From contig CALRIU020000019.1 in the NCBI GenBank assembly GCA_943362175.1, forward strand, positions 1-64,000: 64,000 nucleotides of DNA. Direction: 5' to 3'. The notes beneath the pieces were generated by a model. It was not told the DNA's origin and searched no databases. It worked only from the letters and a program-made list of their open reading frames with translations. The stretch comes from UBA4416 sp943362175. Lineage in GTDB: Bacteria > Bacteroidota > Bacteroidia > B-17B0 > Aurantibacillaceae. Position numbers and translations under genes: made by a program. This document shows positions 9,373 to 17,190 of the stretch, piece by piece (position 1 is the first letter of the stretch; every line of letters begins with the position of its first letter).

Positions 9373-10380
9373 ATGATGAAAACGAAAAAAATAGACCTGG
9401 CCTTACAGGGCGGCGGTGCCCACGGGGCCTATACCTGGGGCGTGATCGACCGCCTGCTGGATGATGAGCGGGTCGAGATAGATGGGATCTGCGGCACCAG
9501 CGCGGGCGCCATGAACGGCGTATGTACCATCTACGGACTGAAAAAAGGAGGAAGGAACCTCGCCAAGCACCTGCTGGTGAAGTTCTGGCATAAGATCTCG
9601 GAAGCAGGCAAGCTCTCGCCCCTGCAACCCAGCTGGTTTGATAAAATGATGAGCCCCGGCAACATGGATTTTTCACCGAGCTACCGCCTGTTCAGCATCA
9701 CGGCCGAGAACTTCACGCCCCGGCAGATGAACCCCATGCAGTACAATCCTTTGGAAAAGATCCTGAACGAGGTAATCGACTTTACCGAGCTGCATAAGAT
9801 GAACCCGCCGAAATTGTTTGTGTGCGCCACCAATGTGAAGACCTGCGAGGCGCGCGTGTTCGGGCATTCGGAGATCACCGCCAAAACCATCCTCGCCTCG
9901 GCCTGCCTGCCCTATATGTATGAGGCGGTCGAAATTGACGGGAATTATTATTGGGACGGCGGCTACATGGGTAACCCGCCCATCCAGCCGCTGATCGACC
10001 ATACGGAAGACACGGACGATATTCTGCTTATCCAGATCAACCCGAAGAATATCAAAACCGTGCCCACGAGCATCGAGGACATCAAGGACCGGGTGAACGA
10101 GCTGGGCTTCAACTCCTCGCTGATGCTGGAGCTCAAGCTCATCAAATTCAAACAGGAGCTGGTGGCGCAGGGCATCACCCTCGACGGGAAATTAAAGCCG
10201 GTGTACCTGCACAACATCAGCGCCGACAATGAGCTGGGCGCCCTGAACCTCTCTTCCAAGCTCAATACCACCTGGGATTTTATGATGTACCTGAAAGATC
10301 TTGGCTACAAGGCCTGCGATGCCTGGCTGAATGAGAACTATGAGCACCTTGGCGTGAGGAATACGATGAAGCTGGAGTAG
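9373..10380 (+). CDS. Patatin-like phospholipase family protein
   Basis: Predicted Ser/Asp-dyad lipid acyl hydrolase of 335 residues without signal peptide, so probably cytoplasmic or membrane-associated. The oxyanion loop GGGAHG is at 13-18, the nucleophile Ser43 lies in GTSAG (41-45), and the catalytic Asp195 in the DGG motif (YWDGGYMGNPP). The subgroup is the bacterial patatin family often annotated as an alpha/beta hydrolase of the esterase of RssA/RpoH-suppressor type. Substrate cannot be told from sequence. The start has two adjacent ATGs (9373 and 9376). It is monocistronic, bounded by repeats on both sides. Confidence 0.9.
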   Translation: MMKTKKIDLALQGGGAHGAYTWGVIDRLLDDERVEIDGICGTSAGAMNGVCTIYGLKKGGRNLAKHLLVKFWHKISEAGKLSPLQPSWFDKMMSPGNMDFSPSYRLFSITAENFTPRQMNPMQYNPLEKILNEVIDFTELHKMNPPKLFVCATNVKTCEARVFGHSEITAKTILASACLPYMYEAVEIDGNYYWDGGYMGNPPIQPLIDHTEDTDDILLIQINPKNIKTVPTSIEDIKDRVNELGFNSSLMLELKLIKFKQELVAQGITLDGKLKPVYLHNISADNELGALNLSSKLNTTWDFMMYLKDLGYKACDAWLNENYEHLGVRNTMKLE

Positions 10381-10634
10381 GGCAATGGAACGCAGATGAC
10401 GCGGATCTGGCGGATTAGAGGCAGGATAAAACAGATTTTCAGAACAAATAAAACCATACTTCGACAAGCTCAATAACCACATAGCAACATAGAAGAGATA
10501 GAGAGCAGATTTGGATTGTGGCCTATGATTCGATGCTGTTCCTAATGTTAGGAAAATGATTGGTTACGGCGTTTACTGGTTTTATAAAGTCACGAACTGC
10601 AAGCCGATAACTATCGGCTCACGACAACGGGGTA
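10381..10634. repeat. Repeat-bearing intergenic region (three repeat families)
   Basis: No gene is seen in 10381-10653. Three repeat fragments are. At 10385-10425 is a GGAACGCAGATGACGCGG element related to sequence at 15480-15690 and 43330-43560. At 10456-10476 is a degenerate TTCGACAAGCTCAATA palindrome. At 10581-10634 is a hairpin element: GTCACGAACTGCAAG, then AGCCGATA/TATCGGCT, then ACGACAACGGGG. The last recurs at 11648 and 12050. Confidence 0.6.
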
Positions 10635-10653
10635 CTATGTTTTATCAAGGTAC

Positions 10654-11547
10654 TCAGTGTTTAATGGTACGGATCAATGCGTCGTTTTCATAAAGCTCTT
10701 CTTTCTCCAGTTTCAGTTCTCTATATTCCCATTTATAATATTTCCAGGTTCCTGTTTTTTTACAATCCCGGTATTCGCCGGTTAAGCGGTTACCATTGCC
10801 AAAGGTCATATCAATCGTCTCGTAGCAATTTTTAGGAAAGGTAAATTCAACGCAGCGATGCTCATAGACATACAGTTCTTCTTTTACCTTTTTTCCCTTT
10901 TCATCAAAATAAGAGACAAAGCCATCCGTGTAGCAGTTTTTATAAAATTCGGTTCGTTTCACTTTTCCGTTACGATAAAACGTTTCCAGGTTAGTAGTAC
11001 ACATGCCGCTTTCTTTCGTAATAAGGTAAGAATGTATGGATTTGGTTTGGCCGCCTTCATAATAGGATGTCATCTTTCCATGGTTGTGTTTGTGTACAAA
11101 AAACGATTCAAGTTGCCCGCTTGGGTAATAACCTATAGCGGTGCCATCTGAATTATAGTCAAAATAGGGCATAGTAGTTTCCTCTTTGAGCTTTCCGTTC
11201 TTATAAAATAGCTTTGAAAATTTCTTTTTTCCCGCCTTGTAAAATATTTCCTCGTTGAGCTGCCTGTTATCGTAATATGAGCGGTAATAGCCATGAAGTT
11301 TCCCCTTTTTAAATCCCATTTCATACATCAGGTACGTTGTGTCAAGGTCGTTATAAAAAGCATACAGGCCATCCGGTAAGGAATCGCCTGGCTCGTATTC
11401 CGTGTAGGGACCAGCATCGCCACGACTAGTAAAAGCTCTGTAATAATTCGTTTGTTTTCCGCCAAAAATTATTTTACGCGGCTGGGGCTGGCTGCTAGCA
11501 ACAAGTCTTGCCATCAGGATACAACCTATAAAAAGAATCCATCTCAT
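10654..11547 (-). CDS. Exported MORN-2 repeat (YwqK-like) protein
   Basis: 297 residues with an N-terminal signal peptide (MRWILFIGCILMARLVASSQ). The body is built from repeated short strands of the MORN-2/YwqK antitoxin-like kind: Y-x-N-G-K-x-K-E-E or YYPSGQLESFF, YRNGKVKRTEFY and YFDEKGKKVKEELY. Bacteroidota encode many such proteins, frequently exported and of unknown role; the antitoxin label of the family is not supported for this one, as no toxin gene lies next to it. It is transcribed alone, towards the repeat region at 10381-10653. Confidence 0.75.
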   Translation of the reverse strand: MRWILFIGCILMARLVASSQPQPRKIIFGGKQTNYYRAFTSRGDAGPYTEYEPGDSLPDGLYAFYNDLDTTYLMYEMGFKKGKLHGYYRSYYDNRQLNEEIFYKAGKKKFSKLFYKNGKLKEETTMPYFDYNSDGTAIGYYPSGQLESFFVHKHNHGKMTSYYEGGQTKSIHSYLITKESGMCTTNLETFYRNGKVKRTEFYKNCYTDGFVSYFDEKGKKVKEELYVYEHRCVEFTFPKNCYETIDMTFGNGNRLTGEYRDCKKTGTWKYYKWEYRELKLEKEELYENDALIRTIKH

Positions 11548-11647
11548 CGTGCTTATAATGCTATTGGGTAGTATAAAGTAACATCCGTTTCAAGAAATTA
11601 AATGCCACTTCGGGCAAATCCGGGATATCTATTCATTCAAATATAAT

Positions 11648-11703
11648 GATAAAAGTCAGGGACTACAAGCCGGTAGCTATCGGCTCTGCGGCAGCGTGGC
11701 TAT
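11648..11703. repeat. Dispersed hairpin element (GTCA-GGACT type)
   Basis: Reads AAAGTCAGGGACTACAAG, then the hairpin AGCCGGTAGCTATCGGCT, then GCAGCGTGGCTA. It shares head, hairpin position and tail with the elements at 10581 and 12050 but differs in the loop and stem. It lies upstream of the small gene at 11762. Confidence 0.55.
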
Positions 11704-11761
11704 ATTCCTTGTGAAAAATCAAATCTTTTTTATACATTTAGTTATATAAAAACTTCCCCTT

Positions 11762-12025
11762 ATGACAGAATCAGATTTTCACCCTTACCACAATTTTCAC
11801 ATAAAGTTTAGGCTTAAGAATGGGCGTGAACTTTCAGGTGTTCTTTTCGACTCAATAAATTCTCATGAAACGGATAAGCCGAGAACTGTTTACACGTATA
11901 TTGCTACTGGCGATATGATTGGCTGGAAAGATGCCGAAAGGTTGAAAGATAAAGAGAAGATGAAAAGCCTTGAACAGGAAATTGACTTAAAAGATATCGA
12001 TTGGGTAGAAAGGTTGAATTACTAA
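11762..12025 (+). CDS. Small protein of unknown function (87 aa)
   Basis: Not recognised with certainty. An 87-residue acidic protein without signal peptide or membrane segment. The first half looks like a small beta-barrel (FHIKFRLKNGRELSGVLFDS), the second is helical and charged (RLKDKEKMKSLEQEIDLKDI). It resembles short single-domain proteins common in Bacteroidota in which the text after GRELSGV is poorly conserved. The ATG at 11762 is preceded by AT-rich DNA with no clear promoter. Hairpin elements of one family flank it on both sides (11648 and 12050). Codon pattern supports a real gene. Confidence 0.6.
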   Translation: MTESDFHPYHNFHIKFRLKNGRELSGVLFDSINSHETDKPRTVYTYIATGDMIGWKDAERLKDKEKMKSLEQEIDLKDIDWVERLNY

Positions 12026-12049
12026 GTAGACTTAAGGTTGTCGCATTTG

Positions 12050-12090
12050 TTTATAAGGTCACGGACTGCAAGTCCGCGACAACGTGGTTA
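12050..12090. repeat. Dispersed hairpin element (GTCA-GGACT type)
   Basis: TTTATAAGGTCACGGACTGC followed by AAGTCCGCGACAACGTGG. The hairpin is CGGACTGCAAGTCCG. Head and tail match the element at 10581-10634, which carries a different hairpin between them. Confidence 0.55.
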
Positions 12091-12102
12091 ACTGTATGTG
12101 AT

Positions 12103-12558
12103 TTACTGATTGCCATCAGGGCAACAGCCGCCATTAACATGCTGAACAGGATTATTGAACTTTTCGAATATTGCTATTTTATTACGTCTTGTCTGTGGGT
12201 CAAATTCGCGCCCGTTTTCAGATACAATATTTCCGCAAAAGCCGCACCTGTATATAGTTTCATAAGCTCTTTCATCTATATCATTTTCGGTCGATGATAT
12301 CTCTGGAACAAAATCTCTTATAGTTCCAATTGTCCCTACACGAACTTTATTTGATAAATCTTCTCTGATCGATACTTCGTTAAGACTATGCGGAAATGGC
12401 AGGTCATATTTATTTCTGTACTGTAATGCTATTGCATCTAAATCTCTTTGATGCAAGAAAATAGTATCTTCTTTTGTAACAGATAATTCCCTAATAAAAT
12501 TTCTGAGAGATACGATTGATACAGTAGTATTAATATGGTGTAGCTCTGGAGTTTGCAT
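12103..12558 (-). CDS. Hypothetical protein with C-terminal cysteine cluster
   Basis: 151 residues, no signal peptide. The C-terminal third has a CxxC knuckle (YRCGFCGNIVSENG, about residues 105-118) and a later GGCCPDGN with two adjacent Cys, which together could bind zinc. The first 95 residues have no motif I recognise. The gene lies in AT-rich DNA together with the next minus-strand gene, in contrast to the GC-richer housekeeping genes on both sides, which suggests lateral acquisition. The ATG at 12558 is the only reasonable start. Confidence 0.6.
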   Translation of the reverse strand: MQTPELHHINTTVSIVSLRNFIRELSVTKEDTIFLHQRDLDAIALQYRNKYDLPFPHSLNEVSIREDLSNKVRVGTIGTIRDFVPEISSTENDIDERAYETIYRCGFCGNIVSENGREFDPQTRRNKIAIFEKFNNPVQHVNGGCCPDGNQ

Positions 12559-12752
12559 AATGATTGTTTTTATGCAAAATTAGGCCGAAACTTAAATTTA
12601 AAGGGGTGTAAATATTGCAGATTGTACACATCAAATAAACATCACTTGTGTTGAAAATTAAGAAGTTAGGTCAACTTGTATGAATTTTATGTAATATTGT
12701 ATTGATCAGCTAGTTATTTGATGCGTCAATAGGTACACAATTCCCAAAAGCT

Positions 12753-13766
12753 TTATGTTTTTTTATTTTTCAATAAATTGTATTCCCTTAGTACGCCATC
12801 AAACTCGTGGCTTAATTCTTTTATGCGTTTACCTGTCAAAAAAATCTTTTCACTCAAGTATAGTTGTGAGTGCATATAGCCACCAAGGCAACTATATGCT
12901 GCTAAATCACAGTGCGCATCCCTTAGCTTTTCCCAACATTGCTGAACGTTGTTAAACAAAGCAACCTCGTAGTGTGGGCTGCTTATAGCTTCTGATGCAG
13001 CCTGAATGTCAATAATAAGTTGGCTCAATTGATTTTCTAGCTGTTGTAGCTCCTCTCCCTGTGCATCTGCTATATCAGCGTTTGTCTCCGGCGCACTAGG
13101 ATAGATTAAACTTTCAATGTAATTGTCAAGGTGATTGATAAAAAAAGACATGCTTGCAACCAACAAGCGTACTTTAGCTGGAGTTATTTCCTCTGTTGCG
13201 CCTAGCTCGTGGCAAAAAATATTCCTTAGCCGGTATACCTCAAATATGTCCGATTTAATTAAGGGCTCATTTGTAATATACGCATCCGCAATTCTTATAT
13301 CATGCTCATAAATGGTTTGAGGCATAAATTCTTTAAGCTCTTTTAGAATATCTTTTTCGGTTAAGGTATTAAGAGCACTTATCATTTCGAGAAATTTGCT
13401 GCATGGCAATACATGGGCAATAAGCTCACCAAGGGTAAATTCGCTTTCGTTTAGCGATAATAGTAACTCTATTGAAATTTTTCCGTCGTTTGGCTGATTT
13501 AATTTTGGAACATGTTTTAAAAATGGTTCGCCGTGATCTATCAGCGATTTTACAATTGATCTGAAGCAGGATTCGAGATGCGCTACTAACCTAATTGGGA
13601 ATAGTTTTATAAACTCCATATCCCTTTCATTATCTGCAGTAATAGTATCTGCAAGGACACGAAGTTGTTCAAGGCGCATAAACATGTACCGTGTGTCAAA
13701 CTCTGCTCGCTGTTTCAGTGATTTTATTTCGTCGGCATAATTTCGTTTTTGTTTTTTTGCATCCAT
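12753..13766 (-). CDS. HEPN-motif protein with C-terminal LprI/DUF1311-like domain
   Basis: 337 residues from the ATG at 13766 (an in-frame TTG lies six codons upstream). No signal peptide. The first ~220 residues are helical and contain RNIFCH (Arg181-Asn182-x3-His186), which fits the R-x4-H active site of HEPN proteins, many of which are RNases. The C-terminal ~85 residues resemble LprI/DUF1311: QQCWEKLRDAHC (Trp278, Arg282, Asp283, Cys286), then GG (295-296) and FLTGKRIKEL. One cysteine usual in that domain is missing, in line with a cytoplasmic location. The domain order is not one I know. AT-rich composition. Function unproven; an RNA-directed or defence role is inference. Confidence 0.55.
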   Translation of the reverse strand: MDAKKQKRNYADEIKSLKQRAEFDTRYMFMRLEQLRVLADTITADNERDMEFIKLFPIRLVAHLESCFRSIVKSLIDHGEPFLKHVPKLNQPNDGKISIELLLSLNESEFTLGELIAHVLPCSKFLEMISALNTLTEKDILKELKEFMPQTIYEHDIRIADAYITNEPLIKSDIFEVYRLRNIFCHELGATEEITPAKVRLLVASMSFFINHLDNYIESLIYPSAPETNADIADAQGEELQQLENQLSQLIIDIQAASEAISSPHYEVALFNNVQQCWEKLRDAHCDLAAYSCLGGYMHSQLYLSEKIFLTGKRIKELSHEFDGVLREYNLLKNKKT

Positions 13767-13891
13767 TTTGTCAATTTTGTTCAAGGTATTAAAATTAGTA
13801 CTATTTCAAGTAACAACTAATTTAGTGCCGCGAGTTTTGCAAAACCTTTCATGAAATTCCAGAATATTGCTATCTTCGCTTTATCAAAAAA

Positions 13892-14758
13892 ATGAAAACC
13901 TCAATCACCCACCTTCCCGCCAACAAACAAGCCGAGATCAAGCGCATCAAAGACGCGCTGATTCCGAAGTATGCGGAGATCGAAATGATTGTGCTTTTCG
14001 GTTCGCATGCCAGGGGCGATTGGAAGATCGACGAGTATGTGGAGAACGGGATTACCTATAGCTATAACTCCGATTACGACCTGCTCATCATTACCAACAA
14101 CAGCGAAAAGGCCAATGTGGATACCTACCTGTTTTCCATCATCGACAAGCTGGAAGCCCTGAACTTTGAAACCGCGATCCATATTGAGCTGGAAACGATC
14201 GACTTCGTCAACCAGCAATTGCAGGAAGGCAATTACTTTTTCGACGATGTGAAGAAAGAGGGCATCGTACTATTCGACACCAGCCGCTTTAAACTGGCAG
14301 AGAAAAGGGATTTAAGTCCTAAGGAAGTTCAGGAGATTGCCCAGCGCAATTTTAATGAATGGTTTGCAAGTGCGAATGGCTTCTTTAGATTTTTTGAATT
14401 TGGAATGCAAGAAGGCAATTTAAAGGGTGCAGCTTTCCAGCTTCATCAGGCTACAGAGCGTTATTACTCCACCATCCAGTTAGTATTTGCGGGCTATAAA
14501 CCCAAAACGCATGATCTGGAAGTGCTGGGCCGCCGTGCCAAAAGCCTGAACATGGAGTTTGGCAAAGTGTTTCCTAAGGCCACCATACTGGAGCGCCAGC
14601 GCTTTATGCTCCTGCGCAAAGCTTATGTAGATGCCCGCTATAAAATAAACTACAGGATCACCAAAGCTGACCTGGATTACCTCGGCGAGCGCGTGGCGCT
14701 GCTTCGCCAGCTAACGGAGCAGCTTTGTAAGGAAAAGATCGAAAGCTTCGCAAAGTAA
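13892..14758 (+). CDS. Nucleotidyltransferase-HEPN domain protein
   Basis: 288 residues combining a minimal nucleotidyltransferase domain (LFGSHARGDW, with Asp61 and Asp63 in SDYDLLI) and a C-terminal HEPN domain (AAFQLHQATERYY, then RKAYVDARYKINYRI). MNT and HEPN proteins usually form two-gene toxin-antitoxin pairs in which MNT adenylylates HEPN; fused forms are common in Bacteroidota. No strict R-x4-H site is obvious in this HEPN part, so it may bind ligand rather than cut RNA. A TATCTTCG box lies 16 bases before the ATG. It is divergent from the HEPN/LprI gene, with about 125 bp between them. Confidence 0.85.
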   Translation: MKTSITHLPANKQAEIKRIKDALIPKYAEIEMIVLFGSHARGDWKIDEYVENGITYSYNSDYDLLIITNNSEKANVDTYLFSIIDKLEALNFETAIHIELETIDFVNQQLQEGNYFFDDVKKEGIVLFDTSRFKLAEKRDLSPKEVQEIAQRNFNEWFASANGFFRFFEFGMQEGNLKGAAFQLHQATERYYSTIQLVFAGYKPKTHDLEVLGRRAKSLNMEFGKVFPKATILERQRFMLLRKAYVDARYKINYRITKADLDYLGERVALLRQLTEQLCKEKIESFAK

Positions 14759-14812
14759 GGTCATTGTCGGGTTGCTGCCCTAAGGAGTAAACATTCTTAA
14801 AAGCAACCTCCA

Positions 14813-15286
14813 ATGAAAACAGCAAGCAAGCAAACCGGAACCGATTTCATGCTCGATCCTTTGCAGGACGAGCAGCTCCTCCATTACTTATTCAGCCCCT
14901 TAGAGCTCAAAGCCTTCTCCGGCACGCACGATCCCCTTGTGCAGCCAACACAGGGAAAAAGCATGGTATTGCCCTCGCAGCTCAACCAGGAATTGGCAAA
15001 GATAGGGCAGGGCAAGCTTCGGCTATTGACCCATTTTATTTCCCGCCTCTCGCGCGAGCATATCAAAAGCGATCCACAACTGGAAAGGTTCCTCTATCGC
15101 CCGCTTATCGACCACGGCTTGCCTGCGCGCCTCTATCACCTCCTTCAAAGTAAAGAGTGCCATAACATGGAAGATGTGATCAGGCTGGGCCTGCCGGGCA
15201 TCCGTTCCATGCGCGGGATCGGCAAAGGCTCGGTGAACGCCTTACAAAAGCTATTGGAAAAGAACGGGTGTAGCGGGCTATTATAA
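14813..15286 (+). CDS. Protein with C-terminal RpoA-CTD-like helix-hairpin domain
   Basis: 157 residues, soluble. The last 55 residues resemble the RNA polymerase alpha C-terminal domain: a first helix (RLYHLLQSKECHNMEDVIRL), then GLPGIRSMRGIGKGSVNALQ, the (HhH)-like DNA-binding turn, and a closing helix. The N-terminal ~100 residues are unknown. A free-standing domain of this type could bind DNA or a transcription factor. It starts 54 bp after the nucleotidyltransferase-HEPN gene on the same strand and could be co-transcribed. The ATG at 14813 is preceded by TAAGGAG about 30 bases upstream, too far for ribosome binding. Confidence 0.7.
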   Translation: MKTASKQTGTDFMLDPLQDEQLLHYLFSPLELKAFSGTHDPLVQPTQGKSMVLPSQLNQELAKIGQGKLRLLTHFISRLSREHIKSDPQLERFLYRPLIDHGLPARLYHLLQSKECHNMEDVIRLGLPGIRSMRGIGKGSVNALQKLLEKNGCSGLL

Positions 15287-15370
15287 CAGTACCATTTTAA
15301 GCAAATGCAAGTATTCAACCCCTTCAGGGTTGTGGTGTATTCTGCCTGTTTCTTATTCATTATTCGTATT

Positions 15371-15388
15371 AAAGCCCTTCGGGCTTTC
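15371..15388. terminator. Small hairpin, possible terminator
   Basis: AAAGCCC-TTC-GGGCTTT forms a seven-pair stem with a three-base loop. A weaker hairpin (AACCC/GGGTT) lies at about 15317-15332. Neither has a long T tract, so termination is tentative. The rest of 15287-15409 shows nothing else. Confidence 0.4.
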
Positions 15389-15409
15389 GTTCCAAATTAT
15401 TGTTCTGAT

Positions 15410-15691
15410 CCTGTTGCCTTCGACTACGCTCAGTCAACGGTTGTATCTCTCCATTCCAAATCATTGTTCTGATCTGCTCAATCCGCGGTATCAGCGTTCC
15501 ATTCCTGTTGCCTTCGACTACGCTCAGTCAACGGTTGTATCTCTCCATTCCAAATCATTGTTCTGATCCACTCCATCCGTATCATCCGCGTTCCATTCCT
15601 GTTGCCTTCGACTACGCTCAGTCAACGGTTGTATCTTTCCATTCCAAATCATTGTTCTGATCCGCTCCATCCGTATCATCCGCGTTCCGTT
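15410..15691. repeat. Three tandem copies of a 94-bp repeat
   Basis: Units start at 15410, 15504 and 15598 with CCTGTTGCCTTCGACTACGC and a period of exactly 94 bases. Each holds a TTCGACTACGCTCAGTCAAC element, TTGTATCT-TCCATTCCAAAT, and a tail of the ATCCG-ATC-GCGTTCC kind related to 10385 and 43520. A partial unit precedes the first. No spacers, so it is not a CRISPR array. Confidence 0.85.
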
Positions 15692-15777
15692 ATTCTCTGA
15701 TCTGCGTTATCTGCGGGGCATCATTAATCACATGAATAAAGCTACAGAATATAGCAAGCACCTGCTATAATAGGGTG

Positions 15778-15785
15778 TACTTTTG
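15778..15785 (+). promoter_or_regulatory. Probable -7 box of radA promoter
   Basis: TACTTTTG matches TAnnTTTG, the -7 consensus of the Bacteroidota primary sigma factor. It lies 16 bases before the radA ATG. No good TTTG -33 box is seen at the usual spacing, so confidence is moderate. Confidence 0.45.
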
Positions 15786-15801
15786 CTGTAAATAACACGC
15801 T

Positions 15802-17190
15802 ATGATTGCCTCAAAAGCCAAAACATCTTATTTCTGCCAGAGCTGCGGCGCCCAGTCGGCCAAATGGGCCGGGAAGTGCAACAGCTGCGGCGAGTGGAAT
15901 ACCATTGTGGAAGAAGTCGTTCATAAGGAGACAAAGAATGACCGCCTGCAGCTGTTCTCCTCCTCGAAGAACGACAAAGGCCAGTCCAACAAATCCGTGC
16001 TCTTGCAGGAGATCGGCATTGCCGACTATCCGCGCATTCCCGTGCCGGGGCAGGAGCTCACGCGGGTGCTGGGTGGCGGCATTGTGCCCGGGAGCCTCGT
16101 ATTGTTTGGCGGCGAGCCGGGCATAGGGAAGTCGACGCTGATGCTGCAACTGGCCCTGCGCTTAAAAAACCTCAAGGTGCTTTATGTGAGTGGCGAGGAA
16201 AGCGAGCAGCAGATCAAGATGCGGGCCGAGCGCATCGGCATTACCACCGAAAACTGCTTTATTTTACAGGAAACCAATACACAGAATATCTTCACACAGA
16301 TCAATGCCGTACAGCCGCAGCTGGTGGTGATCGACTCCATACAAACCATCCATACCAGCTATATCGACAGCAGCCCCGGAAGTGTAAGCCAGGTGCGCGA
16401 ATGCGCCTCGGAGTTCCTGCGCTTTGCCAAGGAAACCAATGTGCCGGTATTTATGATCGGGCACATCACCAAAGAGGGAAGCCTGGCAGGCCCGAAGATC
16501 CTGGAGCACATGGTGGATACGGTCTTGCAGTTTGAAGGCGACCGCAACCACATTTACCGCCTGCTGCGCGCCACCAAGAACCGTTTTGGGAGCACCAACG
16601 AAATGGGCATTTATGAAATGAACGGCGAAGGATTGAAAGAGGTTTTGAACCCTTCCGAAATCCTGATTACCAACCGTAAGGAGGCCACCAGTGGCGTGGC
16701 TATTGCTGCCACGCTCGAAGGCAACCGCCCTTTACTGATCGAAACACAGGCCCTGGTGAGCACGGCTGCTTACGGCACACCGCAGCGCTCGGCCACGGGC
16801 TTCGACTTGCGCCGCCTCTCCATGCTGCTGGCGGTACTCGAAAAACGCTGCGGCTTCCGGCTGGGCGCCAAAGATGTGTTCATCAATATTGCCGGCGGCC
16901 TCAAGGTGGAAGACCCGGCCATCGACCTCGCACTGATGTGCGCGGTGCTTTCGAGCAACGAAGATTTGCCTGTTCCGCAGAATGTGTGCTTTGCCGCAGA
17001 AGTAGGACTCACGGGGGAGATTCGCCCGGTGAGCCGCATCGAGCAGCGCATCTCCGAAGCGCAGAAGCTGGGTTTCGAAACGGTCTATATTTCTTCCTAT
17101 AACCTCAAAGGCCTCGATCTGAAACATTATAAGATTGAAGTGGTGGCCGTGACCAAGATGGAGGAAGTGTTTGCAAGGCTTTTCGGTTAA
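15802..17190 (+). CDS. radA: DNA repair protein RadA
   Basis: RecA-like branch-migration helicase of recombination, 462 residues. It shows the N-terminal zinc finger (Cys12, Cys15, Cys26, Cys29), Walker A GEPGIGKST (104-112), the RadA-specific KNRFG motif (259-263) and a C-terminal Lon-protease-like domain without catalytic role (for example NIAGGLKVEDPAIDLAL). Length is typical. The ATG at 15802 fits the N-terminal zinc finger and lies close behind a -7 box. Its stop codon overlaps the stop of the convergent kinase gene by four bases. Confidence 0.96.
   Translation: MIASKAKTSYFCQSCGAQSAKWAGKCNSCGEWNTIVEEVVHKETKNDRLQLFSSSKNDKGQSNKSVLLQEIGIADYPRIPVPGQELTRVLGGGIVPGSLVLFGGEPGIGKSTLMLQLALRLKNLKVLYVSGEESEQQIKMRAERIGITTENCFILQETNTQNIFTQINAVQPQLVVIDSIQTIHTSYIDSSPGSVSQVRECASEFLRFAKETNVPVFMIGHITKEGSLAGPKILEHMVDTVLQFEGDRNHIYRLLRATKNRFGSTNEMGIYEMNGEGLKEVLNPSEILITNRKEATSGVAIAATLEGNRPLLIETQALVSTAAYGTPQRSATGFDLRRLSMLLAVLEKRCGFRLGAKDVFINIAGGLKVEDPAIDLALMCAVLSSNEDLPVPQNVCFAAEVGLTGEIRPVSRIEQRISEAQKLGFETVYISSYNLKGLDLKHYKIEVVAVTKMEEVFARLFG

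Noticed and set aside
8997..9464. Two short plus-strand frames between dnaX and the patatin gene
   Set aside because: They span dispersed element copy 2 and the patatin leader, with no motif or start context.
12001..12297. 98-codon plus-strand frame
   Set aside because: Mostly antisense to the CxxC gene at 12103-12558 and begins inside the preceding gene; Ile/Phe/Ala-rich without motif.
15410..15691. CRISPR array
   Set aside because: Units are contiguous 94-mers with no unique spacers and no cas genes nearby.
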